From assembly GCF_052089425.1 (NCBI RefSeq), contig NZ_JBQCZW010000004.1:73159-137158 (forward strand): 64,000 nucleotides of DNA, written 5' to 3'. Shown here in pieces: positions 62,163-64,000 of the stretch. The stretch's first letter is position 1. The number at the start of each line of letters is the position of its first letter. The notes under the pieces are model-generated. The model did no database searches, had not been told where the DNA came from, and worked only from the letters and a program-made list of their open reading frames with translations. Source of the DNA: Ancrocorticia sp052089425 (GTDB lineage: Bacteria; Actinomycetota; Actinomycetes; Actinomycetales; Actinomycetaceae). The position numbers were made by a program, and so were the translations under genes.

Positions 62163-62250
62163 TAAATCGAAAGAAACGAACAGGTCGAACAAGGCGAAAA
62201 TGCTCCGGACTGAAGCTCGCGCCACCGACCTTCAAGTGAAGGGGCTGAGC

Positions 62251-62751
62251 ATGTCAAGCGCACTGGAGGATCGTACATATCTCCCAGAAGATGATCTAGA
62301 CAACCAATATGGCGAAATGATCCAAAGCCTCGCTTCTGCCGCAGCGGCAGAAGGTGATTTCCAGCCACGCCTTGTCATGGGTTCAAAAACGATCGAGCTT
62401 CCCAACGAGATTGCAGAGTTGTTGGGGCAGGTAGCCGAAGCGATGCAGCAGGGGCTAGCCGTCACGGTTGCTCCGAAGTCACGAGAACTATCCACCCAGC
62501 AGGCGGCCGATTTGCTCGGGATTTCGCGCCCAACCCTTGTGCGACTTCTAGAAGAGGGAAAGATCCCCTTCATGAAGGCGCGGCGGCACCGCCGCGTCAT
62601 GCTATCGGATGTTCTAGAGTTCCAGAAACGGCAGCGCCATCGGGCAGATCAAGCACTCTCGGACATGGTCGCGGATGCCCAGGCGTTCGGAGATTACGAC
62701 GATGCCTACCTCTCCGAGGCAATTTCAGGCGATCCGAATAGTAAGCACTGA
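62251..62751 (+). CDS. HTH-domain antitoxin
   Basis: 166 residues. The N-terminal half is acidic and helical. The C-terminal half carries an excisionase-type helix-turn-helix (about residues 75-125: LSTQQAADLLGISRPTLVRLLEEGKIP), then a short tail. Partner of the PIN toxin two bases downstream. Start at ATG 62251 after GAAGGGG; the frame upstream has no site. Such antitoxins bind their own promoter and neutralise the toxin; both functions are inferred here. Lies between tRNA-Arg and the toxin gene. Confidence 0.85.
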   Translation: MSSALEDRTYLPEDDLDNQYGEMIQSLASAAAAEGDFQPRLVMGSKTIELPNEIAELLGQVAEAMQQGLAVTVAPKSRELSTQQAADLLGISRPTLVRLLEEGKIPFMKARRHRRVMLSDVLEFQKRQRHRADQALSDMVADAQAFGDYDDAYLSEAISGDPNSKH

Positions 62752-62753
62752 CC

Positions 62754-63353
62754 GTGACCTTCTCAGCCTTTCTTGATACGTGCGTATTGGTACCGAGTGT
62801 CCTGAGGGATCTGTTATTGGAACTCGGGACGGTGCCAACTTATCGTCCCCTGTGGAGCGATGCCGTCGAAAAGGAGCTAACCAGCGTAATTCAAAAGCGG
62901 CATCGGGCGCGAAATCGGGACGAGGAAGAGACCGAGGCCTACATCAAGAGACTGCTTGGCAACATGAACGCAGCCCTACCAGACGCTCAAGTTTCAAGGT
63001 GGGAAAGCATCGTCCACCAAATCAAAGACGGACCCGATCCTAATGACACCCACATCATCGCCGCAGCGGTTCTAGGGCACGCGGACGTCATTGTCACTTT
63101 CAACCTCAAGGACTTTCCTACGTCGAATCTCCCGGGACATCTCTTTTCTCAGTCTCCCGATGCCTTCCTCCAAGATTTGTTTGGACTTTACCCGCGCCAA
63201 GTGGTAGCTGCTCTCAATCAGATTGCGTCAAGAACAGGACACAAAGGCCCGAAGCTGACGGTCGAAGATATTCTTACAAGGCTCGCCAAGGGTGGAGTCC
63301 CAGAGTTTGCGGAAGATGTCCGCGAACAGATTCGCAGACAAACGTGTCAATAG
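62754..63353 (+). CDS. PIN-domain toxin
   Basis: 199 residues, GTG start two bases after the antitoxin stop. PIN fold: FLDTCVLVPS with Asp8, an acidic residue in the central region, DGPDPNDTHIIAAAV and VIVTFNLKDFP; these supply the metal-binding acids of a ribonuclease. A C-terminal extension (about residues 135-199) is helical and not part of the core. Pair with HTH antitoxin is a known type II arrangement. Its end overlaps a nuclease remnant. Confidence 0.85.
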   Translation: MTFSAFLDTCVLVPSVLRDLLLELGTVPTYRPLWSDAVEKELTSVIQKRHRARNRDEEETEAYIKRLLGNMNAALPDAQVSRWESIVHQIKDGPDPNDTHIIAAAVLGHADVIVTFNLKDFPTSNLPGHLFSQSPDAFLQDLFGLYPRQVVAALNQIASRTGHKGPKLTVEDILTRLAKGGVPEFAEDVREQIRRQTCQ

Positions 63354-63495
63354 AATCAACAAGCGCCGCGAGTATTTTTACGCTACTCCAGCCGAAGTCA
63401 AGATCGCTCTGACCGAGGTGGCGGGCAGCCTGTTGGAGTTCACAGAAGAACCGGAAGCAGAGCAGTTTCGATTGTCCCAAGAGCTCGCGTCTTAA
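63334..63495 (+). pseudogene. C-terminal remnant, possibly of a GIY-YIG (T5orf172) nuclease
   Basis: A 53-codon open stretch in another frame, overlapping the end of the toxin gene. It reads FYATPAEVKIALTEVAGSLL then EPEAEQFRLSQ, resembling the C-terminal tail of T5orf172-type GIY-YIG proteins from memory. No start or catalytic part is present, so it would be a relic of a gene displaced by the toxin-antitoxin insertion. The family assignment is uncertain. Confidence 0.4.
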
Positions 63496-63561
63496 TCACC
63501 AATTATCTCAATTCAATATCAACTCTTCCCATACTTAATCTTGACTGATTAAAGTTTAGGC

Positions 63562-64000
63562 ATGAAAATCACAAGGGTTTTACATGGCATCGCGTGGTTG
63601 GTGTTGTCGCTCTGGCTAGTGATCTGGGTGTGGGAAGGCCTCTTTGGCACTGACGTCACGGATTCCATCCTGCCGTTCAACGTCCCGTTCGTTTCGCCCA
63701 TGCCGGGAGTGCTGGTTGGCACGGCCTGGGGCTGCCTCATGACGTTCACACCAGGGTTATTCTCGGACAAGCCGCGCGTAAGCAAGCGCAAAGCCACTGA
63801 GCTCGCCATCGGGCAAGTCATCAAAGCCGACAGCACCGGCCTCACGGTCAACGATGTCCCGCAATACGACATCTTCGTGCGCGTTATGCCCGCCATGGGC
63901 AGCGAATTCATCGGCCAGCTCCGCACGCTCATCGGATCGGCGGAACGCGAGCTTCTCGAAAAGAACACCCCGATTCCCGTCCGCTTTAATCCAGAACATC
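63562..64000 (+). CDS. Membrane protein, 3'-truncated by window edge
   Basis: Begins at ATG 63562 (KITRVLHGIAWLVLSLW) and is open to the last base, 146 codons. Two hydrophobic segments (about residues 6-26 and 48-65) are followed by a cytoplasmic domain, GQVIKADSTGLTVNDVPQYDIFVRV, that resembles small beta-rich domains of unknown-function actinobacterial proteins. Not recognised further. Confidence 0.7.
   Translation, partial: MKITRVLHGIAWLVLSLWLVIWVWEGLFGTDVTDSILPFNVPFVSPMPGVLVGTAWGCLMTFTPGLFSDKPRVSKRKATELAIGQVIKADSTGLTVNDVPQYDIFVRVMPAMGSEFIGQLRTLIGSAERELLEKNTPIPVRFNPEH

Noticed and set aside
1..64000. CRISPR array, prophage or insertion sequence
   Set aside because: No regularly spaced repeats, cas genes, integrase, transposase or terminal inverted repeats were seen; the 58-bp pair is only two copies.

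Overview
The window is chromosomal DNA of a high-GC Gram-positive bacterium, most probably an actinomycete of the Actinomycetaceae type (Arcanobacterium/Trueperella/Actinomyces neighbourhood; the genus cannot be fixed from sequence alone). Supporting signs are GC-rich coding, frequent GTG starts, a short-stem translational T-box in front of ileS, paired clpP1-clpP2, a mycobacterial-type RpiB, a mycothiol-type DsbA-fold protein and ROK-controlled sugar transport. One 10-N scaffold gap lies at 16074-16083, flanked by suspicious poly-G/poly-C sequence.

Layout. 1-3030: ileS (minus, C-terminus outside the window) with its T-box leader. 3128-9524: an SDR oxidoreductase, proC, valS, a lipoprotein and a GPP34-like protein. 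9569-17485: a sugar-uptake region with a ROK repressor and orphan ABC ATPase (minus) divergent from a three-gene monosaccharide ABC transporter (ATPase, permease, lipoprotein binding protein); beyond the gap follows an aldose isomerase of the N-acylglucosamine epimerase/YihS family. 17532-21516: an S9 peptidase and a long-chain acyl-CoA ligase. 21554-25534: an accessory-looking block with an ABC ATPase, a split FtsX-like/bacteriocin-associated permease, an SdpI-like membrane protein and an unknown membrane protein. 25544-30343: chorismate mutase, clpX, clpP2, clpP1 and tig (all minus), the protein quality-control cluster.

30666-34393: a heterodimeric ABC exporter; then an EamA permease, tRNA-Gly and tRNA-Pro. 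35656-40302: a second accessory-looking block with a cluster of short perfect palindromes, an Mrr-type restriction enzyme, an unusual 784-aa MaoC/Rossmann fusion, a NYN-domain protein and rpmF (too short for a 60-codon ORF cutoff). 40608-44240: YigZ, cysK, a lipoprotein, cysE and rpiB; cysE and cysK together make cysteine from serine. 44332-51691: PepO, two 58-bp direct repeats, a DsbA-family protein, a DASS anion symporter and PepN. 51767-55965: single-domain PTS IIA and IIB, malQ and tesB. 56008-61737: ettA, an SSB paralogue and two adjacent dynamin-like GTPases. 61896-64000: tRNA-Arg, an HTH antitoxin/PIN toxin pair with its own promoter, a nuclease remnant and the start of a membrane protein.

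Most of the window is core metabolism and housekeeping. No CRISPR array, integrase or insertion sequence was seen. The least explained items are the split permease/SdpI block (21.5-24.8 kb), the hairpin cluster behind tRNA-Pro, the MaoC/Rossmann fusion, the 58-bp repeats behind pepO, and a recurring intergenic TCGTCGTCG motif. No clear-cut new multi-gene system is demonstrable from sequence reading alone.
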